Below are positions 54,008-62,592 of a stretch of DNA of 64,000 bases, piece by piece (position 1 is the first letter of the stretch; the number at the start of each line of letters is the position of its first letter). Origin of the DNA: Chitinophaga sp. CF418 (lineage in GTDB: Bacteria; Bacteroidota; Bacteroidia; Chitinophagales; Chitinophagaceae); contig NZ_FRCN01000008.1 in assembly GCF_900142925.1 (NCBI RefSeq), forward strand, positions 310,001 through 374,000, written 5' to 3'. Below the pieces are notes generated by a model. The model was not told the DNA's origin. It saw only the letters and a list, made by a program, of their open reading frames with translations, and did not search any database. A program made the translations under genes and the position numbers.

Positions 54008-54463
54008 ATGCGTACATTTAATTGTTGCGGGGGGCATGCTGAAAAGACTGTTCCCTGCAATGTTCCTGTACAACTATCCGCTTCCGCTAAAGAGGCAACG
54101 GGTGATAAAGGAGCATCAATCACAGACGTAGCTGCCAACAAACCTGAAGGCTTCTTCAGGCGGGCTGTCCACTTCCTTAAACCAGTGCTACCGGCCTTTC
54201 TCCTGGCGCTTGTGCCCAAATGTCCTTTCTGTCTTGCGGCTTATATTGCCTTAGGTACAGGCATTGGCCTGTCAGTGGCAAGCGCGAAGCTACTGTACAT
54301 ATCTTTGTTGTGTGCAGGTGTTATACCGTTGTCATTGTTTGCTGCCAAACAAATCGGGACGTATTTCTTTCCTGGCTCGTTGACAGGTTGGAGACCGCAG
54401 CAGCAGCTGTTTATCGGGATGACAGGGATCCTGATCGGGAGCAGTATTCTATTGCTGTTCTGA
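54008..54463 (+). CDS. Small Cys-containing membrane protein (MerC-like pattern), unknown function
   Basis: 151 residues. The N-terminus has NCCGGHAEK, and residues 60-150 form three or four TM helices. The first one is LVPKCPFCLAAYIALGTGIG, with a KCPFC motif like the metal-binding Cys pair of MerC-type proteins. It follows the DUF899 gene by 12 bp. A role in thiol or metal handling is inferred only from the Cys pair and the context. Confidence 0.65.
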   Translation: MRTFNCCGGHAEKTVPCNVPVQLSASAKEATGDKGASITDVAANKPEGFFRRAVHFLKPVLPAFLLALVPKCPFCLAAYIALGTGIGLSVASAKLLYISLLCAGVIPLSLFAAKQIGTYFFPGSLTGWRPQQQLFIGMTGILIGSSILLLF

Positions 54464-54499
54464 GTTGAATACTTTCGGCACCAGTCTATGAGATATATA

Positions 54500-54536
54500 A
54501 AAAAGCCTTCCCGCATCAACAGGAAGGCTTTTTATT
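54500..54536 (+). terminator. Rho-independent terminator after the MerC-like gene
   Basis: Perfect 12-bp stem AAAAAGCCTTCC (54500-54511) with GGAAGGCTTTTT (54522-54533), 10-nt loop, U-run at the end. The symmetric A/U ends allow use in both directions, which fits the convergent GMC gene (stop 54554). Confidence 0.88.
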
Positions 54537-54553
54537 TTACTAAATACGTTTCG

Positions 54554-56263
54554 TTATATCTCTCCTTTCTTCAACTGCGACACCGCATAATCCACCGCCC
54601 TGGCAGTTAACGCCATATAGGTCAGCGAAGGGTTCTGTGTTGAAGTGGAAGTCATACACGCACCATCTGTCACAAATACATTATTCACTGCGTGCATCTG
54701 ATTCCATTTATTGAGGATAGATGTTTTAGGATCCTTACCCATACGCGCACCACCCATTTCATGGATATCCAGTCCCGGCGCCTGTTTTGAGTCTTCTGTC
54801 CGAATGTTGGTGAAACCAGCTTTGGTATACATCTCCGTCATCTGTTCGTAGAAGTCTTTCAACATCTTTTCGTCGTTGTCATCATAACCAAGATTCACGT
54901 GAATGACAGGCACACCCCATTCGTCCTTTTTCGTTTTATCGAGTGTGAGCTGGCTGATCTCTTTAGGAATGGTTTCTCCCATCATATGAGAACCTACCCA
55001 CCAGTTGCCCATTTCTTCGTTGAAGAGGTGATCTTTCAGCGTCTGCCCGAAACCATCATGGCTGTTCCAGGAGCGTCTGCCGGTACTGAAACCTGCAGCA
55101 TAACCGCGCAGGAAGTCTGTTTCCTGTTTAACCACGTTACGGAACCTTGGAATATAAGCGCTGGTAGGGCTACGACCTTCTGTAGTCAGATCAGGCATAC
55201 CCTCATAATCGGCGGATATACGTCCGCGGTAGTTATGGAAAGCGAAATATTTACCCAGTACACCGCTGTCATTACCCAATCCGTTCGGGAAACGGTTGGA
55301 AGTGGAGTTCAGCAGGATCAGGTTTGTATTGATAGCGGCAGCGTTGACAAAGATGACGCGTGCATAATATTCCGTCGTTTCTTTGGTTTGCGTGTCTACT
55401 ACGCGTACGCCTGTTGCCTTTCCTTTCTGTTCATCATAGATGATAGAGTGTACCACTGAGAATGGACGCAGGGTCAGGTTACCCGTCTTTTCAGCCCATG
55501 GCAGTGTAGATGAGTTACTGCTGAAATAACCTCCGAACGGACATCCGCGCTGGCAGAGGTTTCTTTTCTGGCATTGTACTCTGCCCTGCTGGATATGAAT
55601 AGGCTGCGGCTCGGTAAGATGCGCGCAACGGCCATATATGACGTGACGGTCCTTGTAGTTCTTTGCTACAAAACCTTTGAAATATTCTTCAACAGCCGTC
55701 ATCTCCAATGGTGGCAGGAATTCGCCATCAGGGAGGTTAGGGATACCGTCTTTATTTCCTGAAATACCTACAAATTTCTCTACATAGCTGTACCAGGGAG
55801 CAATGTCAGCATACCGGACAGGCCAGTCTACTGCGAAGCCGTCCCTTGCAGGACCTTCAAAATCGAAGTCGCTCCAGCGTTGGGTCTGTCGTGCCCAGAG
55901 GAGGGATTTACCCCCTACCTGGTATCCGCGGATCCAGTCGAAGGGTTTATCCTGTTCGTAGGGATGTTCTTTATCCTTTACAAAGAAGTGCATAGCATCT
56001 TCCTTAAACGCATAACAACGGCTTACAACAGGCGCTTCTTCCTGTATAGCCTGTGGTATTTGCCCCCTGTGAGGAAATTCCCAGGGATATTTATTTGTAG
56101 TCGGATAATCTTTGAGATGTTTTACGTCGCGTCCCCTTTCCAGTACCAGTGTCTTTAAGCCTTTCTCCGTGAATTCCTTTGCTGCCCATCCTCCACTGAT
56201 ACCAGACCCGATAACGATCGCATCGAATGTGTGATCCTGAGCCCCCTTATTAATATTCGCCAT
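54554..56263 (-). CDS. GMC family oxidoreductase (gluconate 2-dehydrogenase large-subunit-like)
   Basis: 569 residues. FAD motif AIVIGSGISGGWAAKEFTEK near the N-terminus, then the GMC N-terminal block (YQVGGKSLLWARQTQRW) and the C-terminal block with TSTSTQNPSLTYMALTARA. RNLCQRGCPFGGYFSSNSST holds the Cys pair of this subgroup. It oxidises a sugar or sugar acid, with the partner subunit encoded 14 bp upstream. Substrate unknown; no cytochrome subunit gene adjacent. Confidence 0.92.
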   Translation of the reverse strand: MANINKGAQDHTFDAIVIGSGISGGWAAKEFTEKGLKTLVLERGRDVKHLKDYPTTNKYPWEFPHRGQIPQAIQEEAPVVSRCYAFKEDAMHFFVKDKEHPYEQDKPFDWIRGYQVGGKSLLWARQTQRWSDFDFEGPARDGFAVDWPVRYADIAPWYSYVEKFVGISGNKDGIPNLPDGEFLPPLEMTAVEEYFKGFVAKNYKDRHVIYGRCAHLTEPQPIHIQQGRVQCQKRNLCQRGCPFGGYFSSNSSTLPWAEKTGNLTLRPFSVVHSIIYDEQKGKATGVRVVDTQTKETTEYYARVIFVNAAAINTNLILLNSTSNRFPNGLGNDSGVLGKYFAFHNYRGRISADYEGMPDLTTEGRSPTSAYIPRFRNVVKQETDFLRGYAAGFSTGRRSWNSHDGFGQTLKDHLFNEEMGNWWVGSHMMGETIPKEISQLTLDKTKKDEWGVPVIHVNLGYDDNDEKMLKDFYEQMTEMYTKAGFTNIRTEDSKQAPGLDIHEMGGARMGKDPKTSILNKWNQMHAVNNVFVTDGACMTSTSTQNPSLTYMALTARAVDYAVSQLKKGEI

Positions 56264-56277
56264 ACTGATTTATAAAA

Positions 56278-56829
56278 TTAAGCAGTCCTTTTGCTGGCCG
56301 GTTTAACAGGCACGCTTCCATGGAAACGTCCAGGTACCAGCTCATATACCTGTACTTTAGTTAGATAATATTCGGAAGTGGTATATCCGTAAATGGTGAG
56401 TTGTTTTACAGTGCGGTAAAATGCAGCGGCATCGTCTTTGCTGGCATCAGCAGCTTCCAGCTCTTTGAGGAGCGCTGCTCTTTCGGCGGGACTGCTCTTT
56501 TCAAAAGAATGACCGTTCTTTTTCTGACACAGGTCAGAAAATGCTTTCATACCGGTAAGGAATTTCTGCTGATCCTCTTTTTTCATACAATCGTCCACCA
56601 TCGTGAGGGCAAATAAATGCGCCTTTACGTCCTTTGCACCTGGTGTAGAGGTAGCAGGGATCAATGTATCTGCCAGCGCAGCCAGCATGTTCTCCCCTTC
56701 AGCATCTACTGCTATATTTTTCAATGAGATAGAAGCAGGAGACGGTTTCCGCAAACAGGAAGGCAACAATGCCAGACCTGCGGATACTACTAAGACCTGT
56801 TTTAACGCGGTTCGTCTATTTACTAGCAT
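56278..56829 (-). CDS. Gluconate 2-dehydrogenase subunit 3 family protein
   Basis: 183 residues from ATG 56829 (MLVNRRTALKQVLVVSAGLA); a longer start at 56886 would add an implausible leader. The N-terminus NRRTALKQ plus the hydrophobic segment looks like a Tat signal, and ...LLPSC could be a lipobox. The middle carries DTLIPATSTPGAKDVKAHLF, then MVDDCMK, then QQKFLTGMKAFSDLCQKKNG. These proteins partner GMC-type dehydrogenases, here encoded next. Confidence 0.88.
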   Translation of the reverse strand: MLVNRRTALKQVLVVSAGLALLPSCLRKPSPASISLKNIAVDAEGENMLAALADTLIPATSTPGAKDVKAHLFALTMVDDCMKKEDQQKFLTGMKAFSDLCQKKNGHSFEKSSPAERAALLKELEAADASKDDAAAFYRTVKQLTIYGYTTSEYYLTKVQVYELVPGRFHGSVPVKPASKRTA

Positions 56830-56952
56830 GTATAGGTGTTTACTAAAACAAGGCGATAAGGTATAGGTTAAATTTAATATTTCCAAGTCAATTGTTTCAT
56901 AATTTTCGATGTAGTAACTTCAGGCCATCTCCTTTATATCAATACGCATGTT

Positions 56953-58593
56953 ATGAAATTATACTGTTTGTCGCTCATCCTGTTCAGTCAGCTGGCCTGG
57001 CTACCATGCCAATCCCAACGCAGGGTCGTTACTGCCGTTATGGTCAAAACTGAAAGTGGCCGTGTAAAAGGCAGGCTGACCAACGGAGTCTGTACGTATA
57101 AGGGCATTCCTTATGCACAACCGCCCGTAGGACCACTCAGGTGGAAAGCGCCACAGCCCTTGCAGGCCTGGGACACCATTTTGATAGCGGATCATTTCGG
57201 CCCCAGGGCTATGCAGGGGAATGTGTTCGGAGATATGAACTTCCGCTCCAACGGCATGAGTGAGGACTGCTTATACCTGAATATCTGGGCGCCTTCCCAG
57301 CCTTCCAGGCTAAAGCTGCCGGTACTGGTCTATTTCTATGGTGGCGGGATGGTAGCAGGAGACGGCTCAGAGGGGCGCTACGATGGCGAGAGTATGGCCC
57401 GCAAAGGAATTATATCCCTGACGGTGAATTACCGCCTGGGCGTATTCGGATTGCTGGCCCATCCCGAGTTGTCAAAAGAGGCGCCATACCATGCCTCTGG
57501 CAACTATACCCTGCTGGACCAGCAGGCAGCACTGGCCTGGGTAAAGAAGAATATTGCTGCCTTCGGCGGCGATCCAGACAGGATCACCATTGCCGGGGAA
57601 TCAGCCGGTTCTATTTCAGTATCCGCCCTGATGGCATCTCCCCTGTCCAAAGACCTGATCAATGGCGCTATTGGTGAAAGCGGTGCGATGATATTCCCCA
57701 CTATGCCACCCGCCAGTAAGGAAGATGCAGAAAAGAACGGTGTGGCCTTTGCCAATGCATTAGGAGCCAGCTCCCTGGAGGACCTGAGGGCCATTCCGGC
57801 GGAAGAGTTATTAAAAAGGGCTTCCGGACCAGGCATGCCGCCATTATCGACCAATGTGGACGGTTATGTACTGCCTAAAAAGCCGGCAGAGATCTTTGCC
57901 GCAGGCGAACAGGCACATGTGCCGCTGCTCGTAGGCTGGAACTCTGCAGAACTACCATACAGGGCATTACTTTGGAAGGATGATCCTACTCCGGAGAACT
58001 ATGCCAGAAAGATCAAAGAATTATATCCGCAAGATGCGGAAGAAGTACTCCGTTTGTATCCGGGTAATACCAGGGAGGAAGTTATCGCCTCTGCCACAGA
58101 CCTGGCCAGCGACCGGTTCATTGTATACAGCACATGGAAATGGGCGACACTGCAGTTAAGCACCAGTCAGCAACCTGTGTACCGTTATATCTTCTCCCGT
58201 AGCCGTCCGCCAATGGTACCCAAAATGGGTAATGCCCAGCCGGGACTGGCGGGAGGTGTGATCAGAACAAGCGCTCCACAGCCAGCAAAACCTAAGCCGG
58301 CAGAAACATTTAAAGGAGCGCCTCATGCGGCAGAGATAGAGTATGCGTTGGGTAATCTGCGTCACAATGAGGTGTATGCCTGGACCAAGGAAGATTACCT
58401 GGTGTCCAGTACTATGCTGAATTACTTTGCGAATTTTATCAAAACCGGCAATCCGAATGGCGGTTCCCTCCCGAAATGGGAAGCCGATGCTGTTACCCGC
58501 CCCCGGTATATGAATATTGATCTGCGGTCTTCACTTCAGCAGGAAAAACACGGAAACAGGTACCTGTTCCTGGATAAGGCATTTAAACAATAA
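56953..58593 (+). CDS. Type-B carboxylesterase, secreted
   Basis: 546 residues with a signal peptide (cleavage likely near QSQ). Family features: TESGRVKGRLTNGVCTYKGI at the start, SEDCLYLNIWAP, GGGMVAGDG oxyanion loop, and the elbow TIAGESAGSISV (nucleophile Ser). It cleaves carboxylic esters or a related bond; substrate unknown. Divergent from the dehydrogenase pair. A hairpin terminator follows. Confidence 0.9.
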   Translation: MKLYCLSLILFSQLAWLPCQSQRRVVTAVMVKTESGRVKGRLTNGVCTYKGIPYAQPPVGPLRWKAPQPLQAWDTILIADHFGPRAMQGNVFGDMNFRSNGMSEDCLYLNIWAPSQPSRLKLPVLVYFYGGGMVAGDGSEGRYDGESMARKGIISLTVNYRLGVFGLLAHPELSKEAPYHASGNYTLLDQQAALAWVKKNIAAFGGDPDRITIAGESAGSISVSALMASPLSKDLINGAIGESGAMIFPTMPPASKEDAEKNGVAFANALGASSLEDLRAIPAEELLKRASGPGMPPLSTNVDGYVLPKKPAEIFAAGEQAHVPLLVGWNSAELPYRALLWKDDPTPENYARKIKELYPQDAEEVLRLYPGNTREEVIASATDLASDRFIVYSTWKWATLQLSTSQQPVYRYIFSRSRPPMVPKMGNAQPGLAGGVIRTSAPQPAKPKPAETFKGAPHAAEIEYALGNLRHNEVYAWTKEDYLVSSTMLNYFANFIKTGNPNGGSLPKWEADAVTRPRYMNIDLRSSLQQEKHGNRYLFLDKAFKQ

Positions 58594-58600
58594 TACATTT

Positions 58601-58645
58601 CCGGGTCCGTTCCTGCCATTGCCGCAACGGACCCGGAGTTTTTTA
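58601..58645 (+). terminator. Terminator after the carboxylesterase gene
   Basis: Perfect 11-bp stem CCGGGTCCGTT (58601-58611) with AACGGACCCGG (58626-58636), 14-nt loop, then AGTTTTTT. Begins 8 bp after the stop codon. Confidence 0.85.
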
Positions 58646-58692
58646 CTGTGCCAATGGCCTGGTTATTGTACCCCTATTTAAAACAGTGATTT

Positions 58693-58974
58693 ATGATGAC
58701 CCGACAAATAACAATTGCGCACAATGACCAGCATCAGATGTATGATGTTTCATTTGAACGGCAGGAAAACGCCACCATTTATCATATTGCGCCGAATGTG
58801 CATTCCAATGTATCCTTTCCCAGGCAATTTGATATAGTAAAACCTGACGACAGCGAACACCCCCAATATGAAACAAAGGACCTGAACGAAGAAGGCAAAG
58901 AGATAGCTGATGCCTTGTGGAAGCAGATAAGTTTACTTCCACCGCAGTTCAGTGGAGGCAAGGCAAAAGCCTAA
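58693..58974 (+). CDS. Small hypothetical protein, 93 aa
   Basis: 93 residues. Two beta-rich parts, TIAHNDQHQMYDVSFERQEN and IYHIAPNVHSNVSFPRQFDI, and a helical C-terminal part (EGKEIADALWKQISLLPPQ). No family recognised. It is monocistronic between a terminator and an NmrA remnant on the other strand. Composition and A-rich leader support a real gene. Confidence 0.55.
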   Translation: MMTRQITIAHNDQHQMYDVSFERQENATIYHIAPNVHSNVSFPRQFDIVKPDDSEHPQYETKDLNEEGKEIADALWKQISLLPPQFSGGKAKA

Positions 58975-58979
58975 TACCA

Positions 58980-59177
58980 TCAGGAAAACAACGGTACATA
59001 ATCTTCCAGCAGGCCAATCGCCTGCCAGGCAGGAAATCCAAGCCCCGGCAATACATCATTGATAGCCTCTTCAGGTTATCAATGAACAATATCTCACGGT
59101 CCGGTACCTCCGAAAATATCGCTGCCATCTGCTGGTGTGTCAGTACTTCAGCCCCTATGGCCCCAAACCCTATACGC
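58980..59177 (-). pseudogene. Remnant of an NmrA-family NAD(P)-binding protein (frameshifted)
   Basis: Read on the minus strand. Frame 1 gives GAEVLTHQQMAAIFSEVPDR and EILFIDN. After a -1 shift at about 59070, frame 2 continues PEEAINDVLPGLGFPAWQAI and GLLEDYVPLFS, then a TGA at 58980-58982. Together these match the NmrA-family C-terminal block (LTxxQ, REI, PEE, GxPAWQ, GLxEDY). The joint can be explained by loss of one C from a CCC run. The NAD-binding N-terminal half is absent. The rest of the 59178-59302 gap shows nothing else. Confidence 0.65.
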
Positions 59178-59302
59178 TATCAATCAGTTAGCAGAAATAA
59201 AAAAGATTTTTATACCCTCAGGCAACCTTTCCAATTTTAGTCTCGTATTAAGGAGTTGACACAAGTGCTCACAATTTGCTTATTTAAAAATTTCTAAACA
59301 CC

Positions 59303-60175
59303 ATGCATTTATTAAAATCTGCAGTGGCAATGCTATTCGTTGCCTCAGTGATAACATCATGTTCCAAAGATGACAACGATGGCGGTAGTACACCACCACC
59401 AACTCCTAAGAAAACCGTACTGGTGGCCAACAACACAACGCTTGGTAAAGTATTGACAGACAGCACCGGTAAGACCCTGTACTTCTTCTCCAACGATGCA
59501 CAGGGCACACCTACCTGTAAAGATGGTTGCGTTGCTGCATGGCCTGTATTCTATGTGGCAGCTGATAAATTGACGCTGGATACTTCACTGGACAAGAATG
59601 ATTTCACCACTGTTACACGCCCTGATGGTTCCAAACAGACTGCTTATAAAGGCTGGCCTTTATACTACTATGTAAATGATGCAGCTGCAGGTGACACCAA
59701 AGGTGAAAACGTTGGTAACATCTGGTTTGTAGCTAAACCTGACTACACTGTAATGGTAGCCAACTTCCAGTTGCACGGCAACGACGGAAAAGATTATGTA
59801 CTGGACAACACCGGCACTATTGCACTGGGTACAGGAGCTTCCAAATACCTGGTAGATGACCGTGGTCGTACGCTATACAAATTTGCCAACGACAAATCCG
59901 GTAAAAATAACTTCACTAACACAGATGAAACACACAATGCGATCTGGCCTATTTATGAAGTATCAGAAGTAAAGAATGTACCTACAGGATTTTCTAAAAC
60001 AGACTTTGCGATCATTACTGTACTCGGTAAGAAACAAATTACCTACAAAGGCTGGCCACTGTATTACTTCGGCGCTGATGCCAAAGTAATGGGGGCAAAC
60101 AAAGGCGTAAGCGTGCCTTCACCAAATGTATGGCCTGTAGTTTATACCACCACAGCTGCTGCACCTTTGCCATAA
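59303..60175 (+). CDS. COG4315-like secreted lipoprotein with duplicated domain
   Basis: 290 residues. Lipobox VITSC near residue 20, a short Gly/Pro linker, then two copies of the PF03640-type domain: GKTLYFFSNDAQGTPTCKDG with CVAAWPVFYV and later YKGWPLYYYVND, and again GRTLYKFANDKSGKNNFTNT, HNAIWPIYEV and YKGWPLYYFGAD. The second copy lacks the CxxxC pair of the first (CKDGC). Function unknown; relatives are found near redox and metal genes. A strong terminator lies downstream. Confidence 0.88.
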   Translation: MHLLKSAVAMLFVASVITSCSKDDNDGGSTPPPTPKKTVLVANNTTLGKVLTDSTGKTLYFFSNDAQGTPTCKDGCVAAWPVFYVAADKLTLDTSLDKNDFTTVTRPDGSKQTAYKGWPLYYYVNDAAAGDTKGENVGNIWFVAKPDYTVMVANFQLHGNDGKDYVLDNTGTIALGTGASKYLVDDRGRTLYKFANDKSGKNNFTNTDETHNAIWPIYEVSEVKNVPTGFSKTDFAIITVLGKKQITYKGWPLYYFGADAKVMGANKGVSVPSPNVWPVVYTTTAAAPLP

Positions 60176-60234
60176 CTAAGGAGTATTCAATTACCACTGC
60201 CGCACTTGTGTTAAGCCCGGCAGTAGTATAGATA

Positions 60235-60282
60235 AGCAGATTGCCCGACCTGGGATACCGGGTTGGGCAGTCTGCTTTTTTT
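60235..60282 (+). terminator. Strong terminator downstream of the lipoprotein gene
   Basis: A 16-bp stem, 60235-60250 with 60261-60276 (two G-U pairs; ends AGCAGA/TCTGCT), 10-nt loop, then a run of T's. It separates the lipoprotein gene from the AHSA1/ArsR promoter. Confidence 0.9.
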
Positions 60283-60293
60283 ACTCATTTTAC

Positions 60294-60342
60294 TTGCGTA
60301 ACTCAAAAGTTACATATACCTTTGTGTAACTTCAAAGTTACA
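60294..60342 (+). promoter_or_regulatory. Promoter with overlapping operator repeats for the AHSA1/ArsR operon
   Basis: -33 TTG at 60294-60296 and -7 TACCTTTG (60317-60324), spaced 20 bp. Around the -7 box lie AAGTTACA (60307-60314), its complement TGTAACTT (60325-60332) and a third AAGTTACA (60335-60342). An 18-bp-centre palindrome plus a half-site fits a dimeric ArsR-type repressor. The start ATG is only 4 bp after the last half-site. Confidence 0.75.
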
Positions 60343-60345
60343 TAT

Positions 60346-60807
60346 ATGAAAAGAGACATTAAACTCAAGTGGTTTTATCCTCACCCTGTAGAAACGATAT
60401 GGGAATGCCTTACCAACCCTGAAATACTGAAACAATGGAATCTCACATCCGGTGGCTTCAGGGCAGAAGTAGGCTTTAAATGGATGGAACAAACGAAACC
60501 ACGCCCGAAGATGGACTGGGATGGCAAGATGTATTTTGAGGTACTGGAAGTGGTTCCTTTGCAAAAGCTTTCCTACTCATTCAAGGGCGGTCCCAGTGAA
60601 GGTGTTTATAATCTTGATACAGTGGTGAACTGGATACTGGTGCCGAAAGATGGTGGTACAGAATTACACCTGGAACAGATAGGGTTTAAGGGTATGAAGA
60701 ATTATATTAGCAGCTTTATTATGGAAATGGGATGGAAAAACAAAGTGGCCAGACGTTTCCAGCAAGCACTTACAAATTTTACCGATGACAACGCTACCGT
60801 CAGATAG
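60346..60807 (+). CDS. SRPBCC (AHSA1-like) domain protein
   Basis: 153 residues from ATG 60346 (MKRDIKLKWFYPHPVETIWE), preferred over an upstream frame inside the terminator. AHSA1 fold: IWECLTNPEILKQWN, then GFKWMEQTKPRPKMDWDGKM, then HLEQIGFKGMKNYISSFIME. It binds a hydrophobic ligand. Its stop overlaps the ArsR gene by 23 bp, the usual pairing of SRPBCC and ArsR genes, here with the SRPBCC gene first. Confidence 0.88.
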   Translation: MKRDIKLKWFYPHPVETIWECLTNPEILKQWNLTSGGFRAEVGFKWMEQTKPRPKMDWDGKMYFEVLEVVPLQKLSYSFKGGPSEGVYNLDTVVNWILVPKDGGTELHLEQIGFKGMKNYISSFIMEMGWKNKVARRFQQALTNFTDDNATVR

Positions 60808-61123
60808 CTTTCAGGCTATCGCAGACCCAAGCCGGCGTGAGATACTGCTTATGCTGGCCGGTGACAAAAAGTCCATCAATGCCATTGCAGAGCAATTTGA
60901 CATCAGCCGCCCTGCCATTTCGAAGCATATCAAGGTATTATACCAGGCAGGTTTTATCACCTTTGAAGAGAAAGGCCGGGAACGGTATTGTATACTGCGT
61001 CAGGAAGGGTTTGATGAGTTAAAGGAGTGGATCAGTTTCTTTGATAATTTCTGGAAAGAACGCCTGGGCAAACTGGAACAACTGCTGGAGAAGCACCCTG
61101 ACATCGCCCGGAAAAAGAAATAA
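60785..61123 (+). CDS. ArsR-family winged-helix regulator
   Basis: 112 residues. Winged-helix: DPSRREILLMLAGDKKSINA, then IAEQFDISRPAISKHIKVLY, then RERYCILRQEGFDELKEWIS. No metal-binding Cys pair, as is usual for the group partnered with AHSA1 proteins. It probably binds the GTTACA/TGTAAC repeats upstream and represses its own operon. Confidence 0.9.
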   Translation: MTTLPSDSFQAIADPSRREILLMLAGDKKSINAIAEQFDISRPAISKHIKVLYQAGFITFEEKGRERYCILRQEGFDELKEWISFFDNFWKERLGKLEQLLEKHPDIARKKK

Positions 61124-61206
61124 ATGCACAGTAAGTGATGATCATATGAAACCCCGTTACTTCAGCATTTCTGCCTGTAACGGGGATTCAGATCTGAAAT
61201 GTCGTC

Positions 61207-62580
61207 TCACGCGACACCATATGTTGACACCAGTTTCTCTGTAGCCTTCTTTTCCCTGTCTTTTACATACAGTACTGCTATTGCTGCGATGATCATAAAC
61301 GCGCCACCCATTACCAGGGCGAAGATCGCTTCATTGTGAAATAAATGTTTCACGATCAGACCTCCGAAGATGCCGTTCACTATTTGCGGGAAGGTGATGA
61401 AGAAGTTGAAGATACCCATGTATACCCCTGTTTTGTGGGATGGTATTACACCAGACAGAATAGCATATGGCGTGGAAAGAATACTTCCCCATGCCATACC
61501 GATTCCGATCATAGGCCATATAAGCAGGTTTGGATCCTGGATGAAATAGAAAGAGATCAGCGATAAACCGCCTGCTGTCAGTGAGATGGCATGTGCTGCC
61601 CTGCGGGATGTTTTACGCGCTATAAACGGTAATATCAGGGCATAAACAGCTGATACAGCACTATAGATACTGAACAGGAATCCTACCTTATTGCCTGCAT
61701 CTGCAAAGAGCGTAGAAGAAGTATCTCCCGGTTGTACCTTATAGATGTGCTGTGCCACTGCAGGTGTAGTGAACACCCACATGGAAAACAATGCAAACCA
61801 GGAACAGAACTGTACCAGGCCAAGTTGTTTCATGGCGGCAGGCATGTTGGAGAAATCTTTCAGGATAGTCCTGATACCTCCTGTATGCGTTTCTGCAGCA
61901 TGTTCCGGGTTGAATTGTTTAAATTCTTCCGGGGAATATTCTTTCGAAGTAAAGATCGACCATAGAATGGTAGCCAGCAATACAGCTGCGCCGACATAAA
62001 AGGAATAGATCACGTTATCCGGTACTACGCCCGGTGCGGCGGTCTTTGATACACCTGCATATTCCGCTAACAGGTAAGGCAGCGAAGAACCTAAAACAGC
62101 TCCTGCCCCTATCAGGAAGGTCTGGGCCGAAAATCCCTGGCTGCGTTGTTCGTCCGGTAGATTGTCCGCCACCAGTGCCCTGAAGGGTTCCATCGCTACA
62201 TTGATTGAAGCATCCATCAGCGTTAGCATGCCTGCCCCGATCAATACCGGCGGCAGTATATAAGCCAACAGTGAGGAATTGGGTAGCAGTATCAAAGCCA
62301 GTGCAGTAGCGATGGCACCTACCAGGAAGTATGGACGGCGGCGCCCCAGCCTGTTCCAGGTACGGTCACTGTAATGCCCGATAATCGGCTGTACAATCAT
62401 ACCTGTCAGGGGAGCTGCCAGCCAGAACAATGACAGGTGCTCCACTTCTGCTCCATAGGTCTGCAGAATACGGGATGCATTCCCGTTCTGCAAGGCAAAG
62501 CCAAACTGGATACCGAAAAAGCCCATGCTCATGTTCCATATGCGCGCAGCAGACAACCGCGGCTTAACCATTCCTTTCAT
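61207..62580 (-). CDS. MFS sugar transporter (GPH/SLC45-like), partner of the GH65 phosphorylase
   Basis: 457 residues, 12 TM helices. FFGIQFGFALQNGNASRILQ near the N-terminus, then HYSDRTWNRLGRRRPYFLVG, the loop signature of SLC45/GPH-like sugar porters. It lies 12 bp after the GH65 gene on the same strand, which is the common maltose-uptake pair in Bacteroidota. It probably imports maltose or a related disaccharide for phosphorolysis. Confidence 0.9.
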   Translation of the reverse strand: MKGMVKPRLSAARIWNMSMGFFGIQFGFALQNGNASRILQTYGAEVEHLSLFWLAAPLTGMIVQPIIGHYSDRTWNRLGRRRPYFLVGAIATALALILLPNSSLLAYILPPVLIGAGMLTLMDASINVAMEPFRALVADNLPDEQRSQGFSAQTFLIGAGAVLGSSLPYLLAEYAGVSKTAAPGVVPDNVIYSFYVGAAVLLATILWSIFTSKEYSPEEFKQFNPEHAAETHTGGIRTILKDFSNMPAAMKQLGLVQFCSWFALFSMWVFTTPAVAQHIYKVQPGDTSSTLFADAGNKVGFLFSIYSAVSAVYALILPFIARKTSRRAAHAISLTAGGLSLISFYFIQDPNLLIWPMIGIGMAWGSILSTPYAILSGVIPSHKTGVYMGIFNFFITFPQIVNGIFGGLIVKHLFHNEAIFALVMGGAFMIIAAIAVLYVKDREKKATEKLVSTYGVA

Positions 62581-62592
62581 GGGATAAATATT

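Noticed and set aside
58917-59240. 107-aa plus-strand frame
   Set aside because: It overlaps the 93-aa gene and lies opposite the NmrA remnant, which explains its open frame.
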